A stretch of DNA of 64,000 nucleotides from Neomesorhizobium sp963726065. Lineage in GTDB: Bacteria; Pseudomonadota; Alphaproteobacteria; Rhizobiales; Rhizobiaceae. The notes under the pieces were generated by a model that saw nothing but the letters and a program-made list of their open reading frames with translations, ran no database searches and was not told the DNA's origin. The stretch covers positions 372,001-436,000 of the forward strand of contig CAVSAU010000002.1 of NCBI GenBank assembly GCA_963726065.1, in the 5' to 3' direction. The position numbers and the translations under genes are program-made. Shown here piece after piece: positions 17,907 through 25,356 of this stretch; position 1 is the first letter of the stretch; the number at the start of each line of letters is the position of its first letter.

Positions 17907-19068
17907 ACGAACCCGCGACCGCGGCAAGCAGCGTCAACACCATGGCGACGAAGGCGGCGGCGGCGAAGCCGTAGCCCACATAGAGGGGGCCGAAGCCGCT
18001 GGTGCCGGCAAACACCGCCAGATAGGTGACCGCGCTGTTCAGGCCCATGATGGTGCCGCGTCGCGCCGGATCGATCGCCGTCAGCCGCATGATCAGCAGG
18101 TTGAGGCCGAAATGGTTGAACAGGCCCCACAGGAATAGGGTTCCCAGCACCGTCGCGAAGTTGTCGCCAGCCAGCGCGAAAAGCAGGTAGACGGCAGCCA
18201 CGGCGAGGAAGGCGAGCGGCATCAGGCGGCGTGCGCCCACCCGGTCTGCGACACCGTCGAGCAGGGCGGCGCCGCCGAAGCCGACGCCATAGACGAGTGC
18301 CGCCAGGCCGTTGGCGCTGACCGGTTCGCCAAGCCCGTTGTGAAGATGGTCGCCGAGATAGCCGTAGACGCCGTAGAAGGCCGTCATGAAGGCGCCGCAG
18401 GCGAGCAGCAGCGGCTTGACGCCCGCTATTGCCAGAGCCGCGAGCGGCATCGGCGCCGGACCTGCCGCCAGCGCGCCGCGACGTGGCATCAGCGAAAGCC
18501 CGGCCATCGCGGCAAGCGCAAAAATTGCAACCGCGGCATAGACGGCGCGCCAGTGGATGAAGTCGGCCAGAACCGCCGACATCGACACGCCGGCGACCAT
18601 GCTCAAGGTCCAGCCGGTCAGAACCACGCCGATGGTGCGGCTCTCGCGCCCGGGCGGCGCCACAGCCGCGGCGCTTGCGTAGATCGCGGGCAGGGCGACG
18701 CCTGAGGCGATACCGGCGACCAGCTGAGCGGCGATCAGCGCCGCGACGGCGGGGGCGGCGGCGCTGAGCAGCATGGCGGCGGCGAGCACCGCCATGGCGA
18801 GCCTGAGCATGCGACGCGCGCCGAGCCGGTCGATGTGGCGGGCCAGGAACAGGGCGCTTGCCGCGGTGCCGAGGCCGAACGCCGCCGACGCCATCATGAC
18901 CGCCGGTACGCCGGCGCCCAGGGACTGCGACACGGCCGGCGCGATCGGGCCGAGAACCAGCGAGTTGGAGCCGATGACGCCGATGCAAGCGGTCAGCACA
19001 TAGGCGGCGCGCGGAATGCCGCCCTGTTCGCCGGCATAGTGTTCAAAGGGTTGATCGATCTTCGTCAT
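17899..19068 (-). CDS. MFS transporter
   Basis: About 389 residues with twelve predicted helices and the MFS loop-2/3 motif LARHIDRLGARRMLRLAM near residue 75. It resembles the drug/amino-acid efflux branch (DHA1-like). The start at 19068 (MTKIDQPFEHY) is preferred to an upstream in-frame ATG lacking similarity. Divergent from an Lrp-type regulator, which suggests a regulator-exporter pair acting on an amino acid or related compound (inference). Confidence 0.87.
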   Translation of the reverse strand: MTKIDQPFEHYAGEQGGIPRAAYVLTACIGVIGSNSLVLGPIAPAVSQSLGAGVPAVMMASAAFGLGTAASALFLARHIDRLGARRMLRLAMAVLAAAMLLSAAAPAVAALIAAQLVAGIASGVALPAIYASAAAVAPPGRESRTIGVVLTGWTLSMVAGVSMSAVLADFIHWRAVYAAVAIFALAAMAGLSLMPRRGALAAGPAPMPLAALAIAGVKPLLLACGAFMTAFYGVYGYLGDHLHNGLGEPVSANGLAALVYGVGFGGAALLDGVADRVGARRLMPLAFLAVAAVYLLFALAGDNFATVLGTLFLWGLFNHFGLNLLIMRLTAIDPARRGTIMGLNSAVTYLAVFAGTSGFGPLYVGYGFAAAAFVAMVLTLLAAVAGSFR

Positions 19069-19116
19069 ATCGGCATGATGCCGGAATGGCATTCGGCAAC
19101 AAGAGGATTTTCACCA

Positions 19117-19656
19117 ATGGATGAAGAAACAGATGGCATTCGGCCGAGCAGGCTTCCGACCCGTGAACTCGACGCCGCCGACCGAAGATTGTTAGGCGTT
19201 CTGGTCGACGACGCAACCGTCAGCTATGCCGAACTCGGCAAACGCGCCGGGCTTTCGGCGCCGGCCGCGCATGAAAGGGTTAAGCGGCTTCGCCGTTCGG
19301 GCGCCATTCGGCAGACCTCGGCGATCATCGATCCGAAGGCGGTGCACAAGCCGCTGCTGGCTTTCGTCCATGTCGACACCAGGGGGTGGGGCAAGACGCC
19401 GGAGCTGATGGCGATCTCGAAGTATCCGGAGGTCGAAGAGATCCATTCGGTCGCCGGCGACACCTGCATGCTGCTGAAAGTGCGCACCGAAGACACCCGT
19501 GCGCTGGAAGGCCTGCTTGCCCGCATCTACGAGGTGCCCGGCGTGGTGACAACGCGCAGCTACGTGGCGCTGTCGACCTATCTCGAACGCCCGGTGCAGC
19601 CCGGCGCGACGAAGGAGTGGCCGGCGCCGCGCCATATGGCGCAGCCGATTTATTAA
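19117..19656 (+). CDS. Lrp/AsnC-family transcriptional regulator
   Basis: 179 residues. The N-terminal HTH (LDAADRRLLGVLVDDATVSYAELGKRAGLSAPAAHERVKRLRRSGAI, described by positions 19-64) and the RAM effector domain (LLAFVHVDTRGWG, then VEEIHSVAGDTCMLLKVRTED) are both complete. Lrp-type proteins sense amino acids or similar small ligands. Its divergent partner is the MFS transporter; the 48-bp gap must contain both promoters. Confidence 0.92.
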   Translation: MDEETDGIRPSRLPTRELDAADRRLLGVLVDDATVSYAELGKRAGLSAPAAHERVKRLRRSGAIRQTSAIIDPKAVHKPLLAFVHVDTRGWGKTPELMAISKYPEVEEIHSVAGDTCMLLKVRTEDTRALEGLLARIYEVPGVVTTRSYVALSTYLERPVQPGATKEWPAPRHMAQPIY

Positions 19657-19691
19657 GGTGTAGAGGCGGTGAGGTTGTTCGGGAAGGGAAA

Positions 19692-19708
19692 TGGCGCGCC
19701 GGACGAGA
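19692..19708. other. Candidate left attachment site: degenerate copy of the tRNA-Arg 3' end
   Basis: TGGCGCGCC followed by GGACGAGA matches 15 of 17 bases of the tRNA-Arg 3' terminus (24973-24989, TGGCGCGCC then CGAAGAGA on the plus strand), in the same orientation. The two copies bracket the accessory genes between them. The first nine bases are exact, but in GC-rich DNA a chance match is possible. Confidence 0.35.
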
Positions 19709-19806
19709 CGAAGCTGAGCACGCCTATGTCATTGGAATTACTTTGTAATTTTATTCGCTCTGGGCAACCATCCCAACTGATACATTTATAATGTCTCACT
19801 TTCCCA

Positions 19807-19831
19807 TATTTGAAATACGCGAAAGTTAGAA
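19807..19831. promoter_or_regulatory. Operator-like repeat, upstream copy, before the HipA-like gene
   Basis: 25-base element with core ACGCGAAAGTTAGAA, starting with the palindrome TATTT-G-AAATA. It differs from the second copy (19872) at one base. The copies are 65 bases apart centre to centre, about six helical turns. It lies upstream of a possible -35 TTGACT at 19838. Confidence 0.6.
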
Positions 19832-19871
19832 CTTTGGTTGACTTTTGTGGGCATAGCGTGCAACTATTCTG

Positions 19872-19896
19872 TATTTGATATACGCGAAAGTTAGAA
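19872..19896. promoter_or_regulatory. Operator-like repeat, start-proximal copy, before the HipA-like gene
   Basis: Second copy of the 25-base element (24 of 25 identical; core ACGCGAAAGTTAGAA). It ends one base before the ATG of the HipA-like gene, downstream of the presumed promoter, so a bound protein would block initiation or translation. Confidence 0.6.
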
Positions 19897-19897
19897 A

Positions 19898-21736
19898 ATG
19901 CCTCTCCATCTCGTTGGCGAAAACATCGACAAAGGCCGCGCGCATTATCAAGCTGAGACTAACAAACTCGTCCAGTTAATGCGCGGCATATATGTGGACG
20001 CCGGTGATGACATTGAAGCGACAATCGTCAAGCACGCTGTCCGCATAGCGAAATATCTTTATCCCCGCGCCTATCTGTCCGCCGCCAGCGCTGTACTCTT
20101 GGGACCAACCCGCGGCGGTCGCTTATTCCTAAGCGGGCGGCGCATACAGCGCACACGCCTGCGGTCGCTGGAAATCATTCAGAACCAGGCGCCGGATCAC
20201 GCTTCCATTGCATCCGCAGTGATCGACGACGGGATGGGCGAATTTCACATTGAAGTGTCTTCCATGCGTCAACGCTTTCTCGAAGCTTTCAGGCTCCGCA
20301 GCGAGCATGCAGCCTCTATCGACGAGACCATGCGCGAAGCGATCACGGCTCGGCTAATCGAGGAGTATCGCGACGCCAAAGGTGCAGCCGACGCGGTATG
20401 GGCGCTTGCACGAGAGAACCAATGGTACCGTGAAGGCGAGCTTGCCGAACGCTACCTCTTGCGTCGCCCCGCCGCCGCGCCTGCCCGCAACGAGGCCGCA
20501 CTTGATCTGATCGTGGCATGGCACGGCAAGCCAATCGGCAATCTGACACATGATGGCTTTGAATGGCGCTGGCGGCAAACGGACGAAGGCGGACCTCCTT
20601 TGATCCGCCAGACGACGCCCGGCAAACTTCCTCCCTTCATCCTATCCCTGCTGCCGGAAGGATGGCTTGAATCAGTCCTCAAGGACCGCGACGAACGCGC
20701 AATGCTGCGTTCTGGCAAGCGCTACATGTCGAACATCACGATCGTCGAAAAGCAGCGCGAACTAGCTGATCTCCCCGCCGACATTCTGCTGACGCGTCTG
20801 GCTGACTTTTCGGAAAGAGGCATATTCACGGGACGCTATGACGGCCCCGGTCGGGGCGATATAGAGCAAAACTTCGAACGCAATCTCGCGCAGATATTTG
20901 CCAGCGCCGAAACCCCGCGCCTCTCCGGCGTTCAGATCAAGGCACCCATGTTCCTTGGCAGCGACGGGACGCTTTCCCCGAGCGTAGCCACGCCCTTTAC
21001 CCATATCCTCAAACCGGCTGGAACCAGCGGCTTTGAAGCGTTGCCGGCGATCGAATGGCAATCTCTCACGTTGGGATCGGCCGCAGGGTTTGCGACGCCT
21101 TCGATGGCACTCGTTCCCATGCCGGACGGGATGCCCCCGGCTCTGCTGGTCGAACGCTTTGATATTCGCATCGACAAAAGCGACCTTCGGCGCTTGGCCA
21201 TGGAGGATTTTGCGTCCGTTCTAGGGGTACCGACAGAGGCAAAATACGATGGCACGATAGAGCGTATTGCCCGCGCTGTGCGTCCCCTTTCGACGGCCCC
21301 GGATGAAGATGTTATGCTTGTCTTCAAGCGGGCGGTGTTTGCATGGCTAATCGCCGATGGCGACATGCACCTGAAAAATCTGGCGCTCTTAAAGATCGCC
21401 GAGCCGGACAGCCACCAGTTCAATTCAGTCAGAATGGCCCCCCTCTATGATGCTGTCACTACACGGGTCTTTCCGCGATTGGAGCGAGATCGAATGGCCT
21501 TGAAGCTGAATGCCAAAGACGATCGGCTTCGCCGTGCGGACTTCCGCACTACTGCCGGCACAATTGGAATCAGGGCGGCGGATGCCGATGCAGCAATCGA
21601 CGAACTCGTCGCGCGTCTGCGGCCCTCTCTTGACGAAATAACGCTGCCGTCAGTGGCGCCCGCGGGATCACCAGTTCACGATGCGGCACAGCGCATGCTC
21701 GTCCTCGTCAGGGAACGGCTCGATGACTTTGTTTAA
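19898..21736 (+). CDS. HipA-like kinase with a ~200-residue N-terminal extension (possible AbiEi/winged-helix-like antitoxin part)
   Basis: 612 residues. From about residue 202 the protein is HipA-like: LIVAWHGKPIGNLTHDGF (HipA N-terminal subdomain), PPFILSLLPEGWLESVL, LSGVQIKAPM near 341 (glycine/activation-loop region), FTHILKPAG (ATP-binding Lys), LLVERFDI, catalytic IADGDMHLKN near 487 and metal-binding MAPLYDAVTT near 514. HipA kinases are Ser/Thr kinase toxins or regulators. Residues 1-200 carry LMRGIYVDAGD and AYLSAASAVLLGPTRGGRLFLSGRR, reminiscent of AbiEi-type antitoxin or winged-helix N-termini. No separate hipB gene lies next to it. Two operator-like repeats precede the start. I infer a self-contained, autoregulated toxin-antitoxin-like protein. 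Confidence 0.8.
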   Translation: MPLHLVGENIDKGRAHYQAETNKLVQLMRGIYVDAGDDIEATIVKHAVRIAKYLYPRAYLSAASAVLLGPTRGGRLFLSGRRIQRTRLRSLEIIQNQAPDHASIASAVIDDGMGEFHIEVSSMRQRFLEAFRLRSEHAASIDETMREAITARLIEEYRDAKGAADAVWALARENQWYREGELAERYLLRRPAAAPARNEAALDLIVAWHGKPIGNLTHDGFEWRWRQTDEGGPPLIRQTTPGKLPPFILSLLPEGWLESVLKDRDERAMLRSGKRYMSNITIVEKQRELADLPADILLTRLADFSERGIFTGRYDGPGRGDIEQNFERNLAQIFASAETPRLSGVQIKAPMFLGSDGTLSPSVATPFTHILKPAGTSGFEALPAIEWQSLTLGSAAGFATPSMALVPMPDGMPPALLVERFDIRIDKSDLRRLAMEDFASVLGVPTEAKYDGTIERIARAVRPLSTAPDEDVMLVFKRAVFAWLIADGDMHLKNLALLKIAEPDSHQFNSVRMAPLYDAVTTRVFPRLERDRMALKLNAKDDRLRRADFRTTAGTIGIRAADADAAIDELVARLRPSLDEITLPSVAPAGSPVHDAAQRMLVLVRERLDDFV

Positions 21737-21843
21737 TCCATCTCACTTGAATTGAGGATTTTGGCTATGCAGTTAGGAACGGCCTGGGTAAAGCCACCTC
21801 TCAAGTCGGCGGATTAGACATCTTGCTGTCCAGACGCCCTGTA

Positions 21844-22690
21844 TCAACATATACGGACGAATGCTTCCAGGCATAACAAACCGTACGGAAGCTCTGCAAT
21901 CTCGGCCACCACCAACGTGCCCGTCGCTCTTTCATGCCGGGTGATAGGCAAGCTGGATGGCTTCCCGCGCCGACAGCATGCTTATTTCAGGCAGAATGAG
22001 GCCGCCAGCAATCGACCGCAATTTGCGTTATAGCCTCCACTGTCGCGCTCGTCGTGGTGATCGCTTGGCGGCTTGCGCTCGCTTCGTGGGTGATGAATCT
22101 ACCTTTGAGCGTTGGGTTTCGGAGGACTGCAACATTGCCAGGCTCAGGAGTTGGATCGGTCCGTCGTGGATTTCAGCACCGCTCTTGCTCAGCAACACCT
22201 CGTTGGCCCGCAAAGCCCACCGCAGCGAATTGTCCGCCGCAGTGCGCAACGCCTGATTTTGGCGGGCAAGCTCTTTTGCGTCAGCAAGTTTGTCCTCAGC
22301 TCCCCTGTTGCCAGTTGATCGTGTCGTGGGCGGCCCGCACCAGCACGAACAGAATTAGAATGCCAATGACAACAAAGACCAGCTGGATCAGCCACGAGCC
22401 GTGGATGGTCGTCATGATCGATCGGTTGTTGACTTCCAGGTTGTGATAGAATTCTCCCACCGCAATGACTGACCCGTCGAGGGCGCGAATAGGCATGTAG
22501 AAGATTTCCAGAAGGTCCGCCAGGATGCTCTCCGCCCACCAGGTTTTCACTGTCATCGTCATCGCCATAGGCAATCACGATGTTTCCGCGCGCCGCATCG
22601 CGGACTTCTTCAGAATCGAAGTGCAGCCCAACCACGGGGTGCCGGTGGGCGCCGGTACCCGCCCCGACCTAGCGCGCTCGTAGAAGATGT
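21844..22690 (-). pseudogene. Decayed sensor histidine kinase (HisKA_3 type)
   Basis: Pieces of one kinase lie in order on the minus strand but in different frames. They are LHFDSEEVRDAARGN (about 22590), then IFYMPIRALDGSVIAVGEFYH with a membrane helix LIQLVFVVIGILILFVLV (22296-22560), then the phosphoacceptor helix SGAEIHDGPIQLLSLAML (about 22150), then LRSIAGGLILPEISMLS and after another shift TRHERATGTLVVAEIAELP (21850-22020). It stops before the ATPase domain. Several frameshifts plus truncation mark it as a real remnant. Confidence 0.72.
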
Positions 22691-22734
22691 ATGCTTCGGT
22701 CGTCGCAAAACTGAGGACTCTACATCGGCGCAAA

Positions 22735-22911
22735 CTATTGGTCGTTTTCTGCCTCTTGCGCCTTAATACCACGACGTTCCGCATATTCGATCAATGCAAG
22801 TTCAATGACAGAAGTTACCGAGCGACGTTCGATCACTGCGAGTTGCTCAGCCATCGCCAGCACAGACGGATCCAAACGCGTCGTGAAAGGCTTCTTTGTC
22901 GTTTTCGCCAT
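22735..22911 (-). CDS. Ribbon-helix-helix (Arc/CopG-like) protein
   Basis: 58 residues: MAKTTKKPFTTRLDPSVLAMAEQ, with strand TKKPFTTRL, helix PSVLAMAEQLAVIE and second helix SVTSVIELALIEYAERRG, the standard RHH DNA-binding layout. RHH proteins are often antitoxins or plasmid/phage repressors. An in-frame upstream ATG gives a Cys-rich extension that I reject. It is divergent from an unknown gene at 23049, with a palindrome and a repeat-flanked inverted repeat between them. No toxin gene is recognisable downstream, only the decayed kinase. Confidence 0.72.
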   Translation of the reverse strand: MAKTTKKPFTTRLDPSVLAMAEQLAVIERRSVTSVIELALIEYAERRGIKAQEAENDQ

Positions 22912-22984
22912 GCGGCTTGCACTTGGTTCCAAAAAGGTGCATAAGAAAGCACGTGCAATGCACTTGCAGGGCACGTACGGTGAT

Positions 22985-23014
22985 CTGATCGGAGTGCGCG
23001 AACACTCTGATCGG
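22985..23014. promoter_or_regulatory. Operator candidate: direct repeats flanking an inverted repeat
   Basis: CTGATCGG, AGTG, six bases CGCGAA, CACT, then CTGATCGG again. The direct repeats are exact and the inner inverted repeat is 4 bp. A further palindrome GTGCA-A-TGCAC lies at 22953-22963. Both sit in the 137-bp gap between the RHH gene and the divergent unknown gene. Confidence 0.4.
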
Positions 23015-23048
23015 CCTGACCACGCCTAAGCTGTCTGGAGCTCGGATC

Positions 23049-23729
23049 ATGGGTGATTCCGACAATACCACGTCTTTGCCTCTCGTCACGTGTAGCAGCG
23101 CGCGTGCGCGAACAGCAATTGCAACGACCAGCTCGCAGCCCGCGACGACTGCCCGCATCGATTTCAAGAAAGACCAATCGGCCGACCCTGCGGTAGCAGC
23201 ATGGCGCGAATGGCAAGCTGCTTACGAAGAGACCGATCGGTTGAACCGTGAGCAGCAGCGTATGGAACGAGAGCTCGCAGAAACGGTCGGCTTTCCCAAT
23301 GTGAAGATCCATTTGTCCGATGGTAGGACCGTTACGCTACACTCATTTGAGGAGCTTCGCGATTTGGTCGGCGTCAGTTCTATCGACGTGGCGGTCCGTG
23401 CGAAGGCCGAGGCCGAATTGGCAGCTTATCAGGGGCGCTGGGATGCCTCTGACCGAGCCATTGGATATTCCGCCGTGATACGCGCTGAAATTGCGGCAGG
23501 CGATCGCGCCGAGACGTTGCTTGAAGCATTATCGGAAACGCCGGCTATCTCCCTTGCCGGTGTCGCAGCGAAGCTTGATGCCATCCTCAGGGAAGGGCAG
23601 CCGTCGAAGAGCGATGCCGAGTTTCCTTGGCCGCAAATCCGCTCGGTCCTGCAGGATGCTGTTCGGATCGGTGAGCAGACAGCTAACCTGACTGCGTTAG
23701 GCCGTTTCGAGCACTCCCCACCATTCTGA
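23049..23729 (+). CDS. Hypothetical protein (accessory region)
   Basis: 226 residues, soluble, no signal peptide. The middle is helical and charged (AAWREWQAAYEETDRLNREQQRMERELAETVG, about residues 50-82), suggesting a coiled coil. It is followed by a compact segment VKIHLSDGRTVTLHSFEELRDLVG and an Ala-rich C-terminal half. No enzyme motif seen. The ATG at 23049 has GGAGCTCGG upstream. It faces away from the RHH gene and may share its control region. Confidence 0.65.
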   Translation: MGDSDNTTSLPLVTCSSARARTAIATTSSQPATTARIDFKKDQSADPAVAAWREWQAAYEETDRLNREQQRMERELAETVGFPNVKIHLSDGRTVTLHSFEELRDLVGVSSIDVAVRAKAEAELAAYQGRWDASDRAIGYSAVIRAEIAAGDRAETLLEALSETPAISLAGVAAKLDAILREGQPSKSDAEFPWPQIRSVLQDAVRIGEQTANLTALGRFEHSPPF

Positions 23730-23857
23730 AGTTTGGCGTGTCTCGTGAGGGTAGCCTACCGCGACCAACTTTTCCTATAGGGAGTGATGCAATTGCGAAA
23801 GGCATTGGTGGAATCAACCCGCCCCCGGGTCATCCAGGCTTGCCCGTCGTCGAATAA

Positions 23858-24301
23858 CGAATCTGCCCGCATCCCGCAGATCAGCACGTCGGTAGACAGA
23901 TCGCGACTATTCGTGTCCAGTCGGACGTATCGCAAGCTCAGCTTGCCCGATCCATAGGGATCAGCTTCCAACAGCTTCAGAAATACGAGAACGCGAGGAA
24001 CCGCGTGAGCGCATCCATGCTTTACGAGATCGGCAAGTCGCTGGACGTTCCTGCAAGTCGTTTTTTTGAAGGCTTGCCCGGAAATGCCGAGACCAACGCT
24101 TCGCCTCTACTGGTCGATGAGCGCATCGGCTTTATTGCCAGCGCGGAAGGCCGGCGCCTGATCGAGGGGCTGATGCACCTTCCTCCACGGGTGCGTGGTC
24201 GCGTGGCGGCCGTAATCGCCGCGTTGGGAGCGGAATTGGCGGGGCTCGACGCAAATAGGGACACCAAGGCGACGGACCCTTTTGACCGCAAGACCGCTTG
24301 A
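23858..24301 (+). CDS. XRE-type HTH regulator, start codon not found
   Basis: The frame reads DQHVGRQIATIRVQSDVSQ, then the HTH ARSIGISFQQLQKYENARNRVSAS, then MLYEIGKSLDVPASRFFEG, the well-known rhizobial XRE regulator pattern. The C-terminal half includes IASAEGRRLIEGLMHLPPRVRGRV. An in-frame TAA at 23855 and no ATG/GTG/TTG before the HTH mean the 5' end is lost, frameshifted or uses an unusual start. From a GTG at 24005 only the C-terminal part would be made, without DNA-binding helices. Confidence 0.65.
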   Translation, partial: RICPHPADQHVGRQIATIRVQSDVSQAQLARSIGISFQQLQKYENARNRVSASMLYEIGKSLDVPASRFFEGLPGNAETNASPLLVDERIGFIASAEGRRLIEGLMHLPPRVRGRVAAVIAALGAELAGLDANRDTKATDPFDRKTA

Positions 24302-24306
24302 TAGGC

Positions 24307-24330
24307 GGTTGCGACGGTTTCGTCGCAACC
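24307..24330. repeat. 10-bp-stem hairpin after the XRE gene
   Basis: GGTTGCGACG, loop GTTT, CGTCGCAACC: a perfect 10-bp stem six bases after the XRE stop, without a T-tract. It could be a weak terminator or the end of a mobile element. Confidence 0.45.
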
Positions 24331-24360
24331 CGCGAGTTTGGTTAAATTCGGGCGATGAGC

Positions 24361-24380
24361 GGCTGGGGAGTACCCCAGCC
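24361..24380. repeat. 8-bp-stem hairpin before the IS91-type remnant
   Basis: GGCTGGGG, loop AGTA, CCCCAGCC, a perfect hairpin 40 bases upstream of the transposase fragment. Hairpins occur near IS91-family termini, but I cannot prove this link. Confidence 0.35.
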
Positions 24381-24420
24381 ACCGGATCACCGGAGAGGAG
24401 CCTTTCGGCGATTGACAATC

Positions 24421-24867
24421 GGTCTATGCGATCCTGTTCAAGGCCGCATCCGAAGCCTTGAGGGTGGCGGCGGCCGATCCCAGGCATCTGGGCGCCGAGA
24501 TCGGCGTGGTCGCCGTGCTTCATACTTGGGGTCAAAATCTCCACCATCATCCGCATGTCCACTGCGTCGTGCCGGGCGGCGGCCTGTCGCTCGAGCCTGC
24601 CACGGCGAAGGCCGGGGACCAGCGATGGATCGCCTGCCGGCCGGATTTTTCCTGCCCGTGCGGGTTCTGTCGCGCCTGTTCAGGCGGCTATTCCTGGAGC
24701 GCCTGCAGGACGCCTTCGACGCCGGCCAGCTTCGCTTCTTCAGCGATCTCGCTAGCCTGGCCGACCCTGCCACTTTCTGCGCCCAGCTGGCTGGACTGAA
24801 GCGGATCGAGTGGGTCGTCTACGCCAAGGCTCCGTTCGGCGGTCCCGAACAGGCCGAGAGTGAGTGA
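24421..24867 (+). pseudogene. IS91-family transposase remnant
   Basis: Internal part of an HUH (Y2) transposase: AILFKAASEALRVAAADP, then the metal-binding region LHHHPHVHCVVPGGGLS. After a lost T near 24650 it continues as FFLPVRVLSRLFRRLFLERL and ends abruptly after VVYAKAPFGGPEQ. Both the zinc-finger N-terminus and the C-terminal tyrosines are missing, so this is a dead fragment. It lies about 100 bp from tRNA-Arg at the edge of the accessory region. Confidence 0.78.
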
Positions 24868-24972
24868 AAACCATTGGAAATCAAGGGAACTCAGTTGCAA
24901 CATGGAAGCGACATGACTGAGCCCGACAAAGGCCGGCGTGCGGTCCAAACAATTGAAATCGCAGGATAAAAG

Positions 24973-25049
24973 TGGCGCGCCCGAAGAGATTCGAACTCCT
25001 GACCCCCAGATTCGTAGTCTGGTGCTCTATCCAGCTGAGCTACGGGCGC
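24973..25049 (-). tRNA. tRNA-Arg (anticodon ACG)
   Basis: 77-nt cloverleaf on the minus strand. Acceptor GCGCCCG pairs with CGGGCGC, the D-arm is AGCTCAGCTGGATAGAGC, the anticodon loop CTACGAA gives ACG, and the T-arm includes GTTCGAATC. CCA is encoded at 24973-24975. Its 3' end faces the accessory region, the usual geometry for tRNA-targeted integration. Confidence 0.95.
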
Positions 25050-25356
25050 GCAACGGGCCGTGATCGACACAACCCACGCTGCCAGGCTTTCGGCCCGGCC
25101 GCGAATGTGACGCTACCTACCGAGTGGCGGATGGAAAAGCAAGCCGCCCGTCGCGAAAACTTTTGCGACAGAACGACCCGCACGCACAGGCGTCTCGGAG
25201 CGTGGATGATGCCGCGCGCGGGCACCTTGCGCCTCGACAAATGCTGCGCCGGCGCCTGGAGCGATTGCGGTCTTTCAGAGCCGGTTACCCGCTTTCACTG
25301 TTTGCTTGCCGCATTTATGCGGACGCCGGATAGATCCATTCGGCTGCAAAGTGCTC
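25050..25356. other. Non-coding gap upstream of tRNA-Arg
   Basis: 307 bases between tRNA-Arg and the 3' end of the histidine kinase gene. It must contain the tRNA promoter (minus strand). I see no gene, hairpin terminator or repeat that I can support. Confidence 0.5.

Noticed and set aside
21957..22446. Plus-strand ORFs in the island
   Set aside because: They are antisense to the recognisable pieces of the decayed sensor kinase.
23756..23971. Minus-strand ORF of 71 residues
   Set aside because: It covers the HTH part of the XRE regulator on the opposite strand and has no ribosome-binding site.
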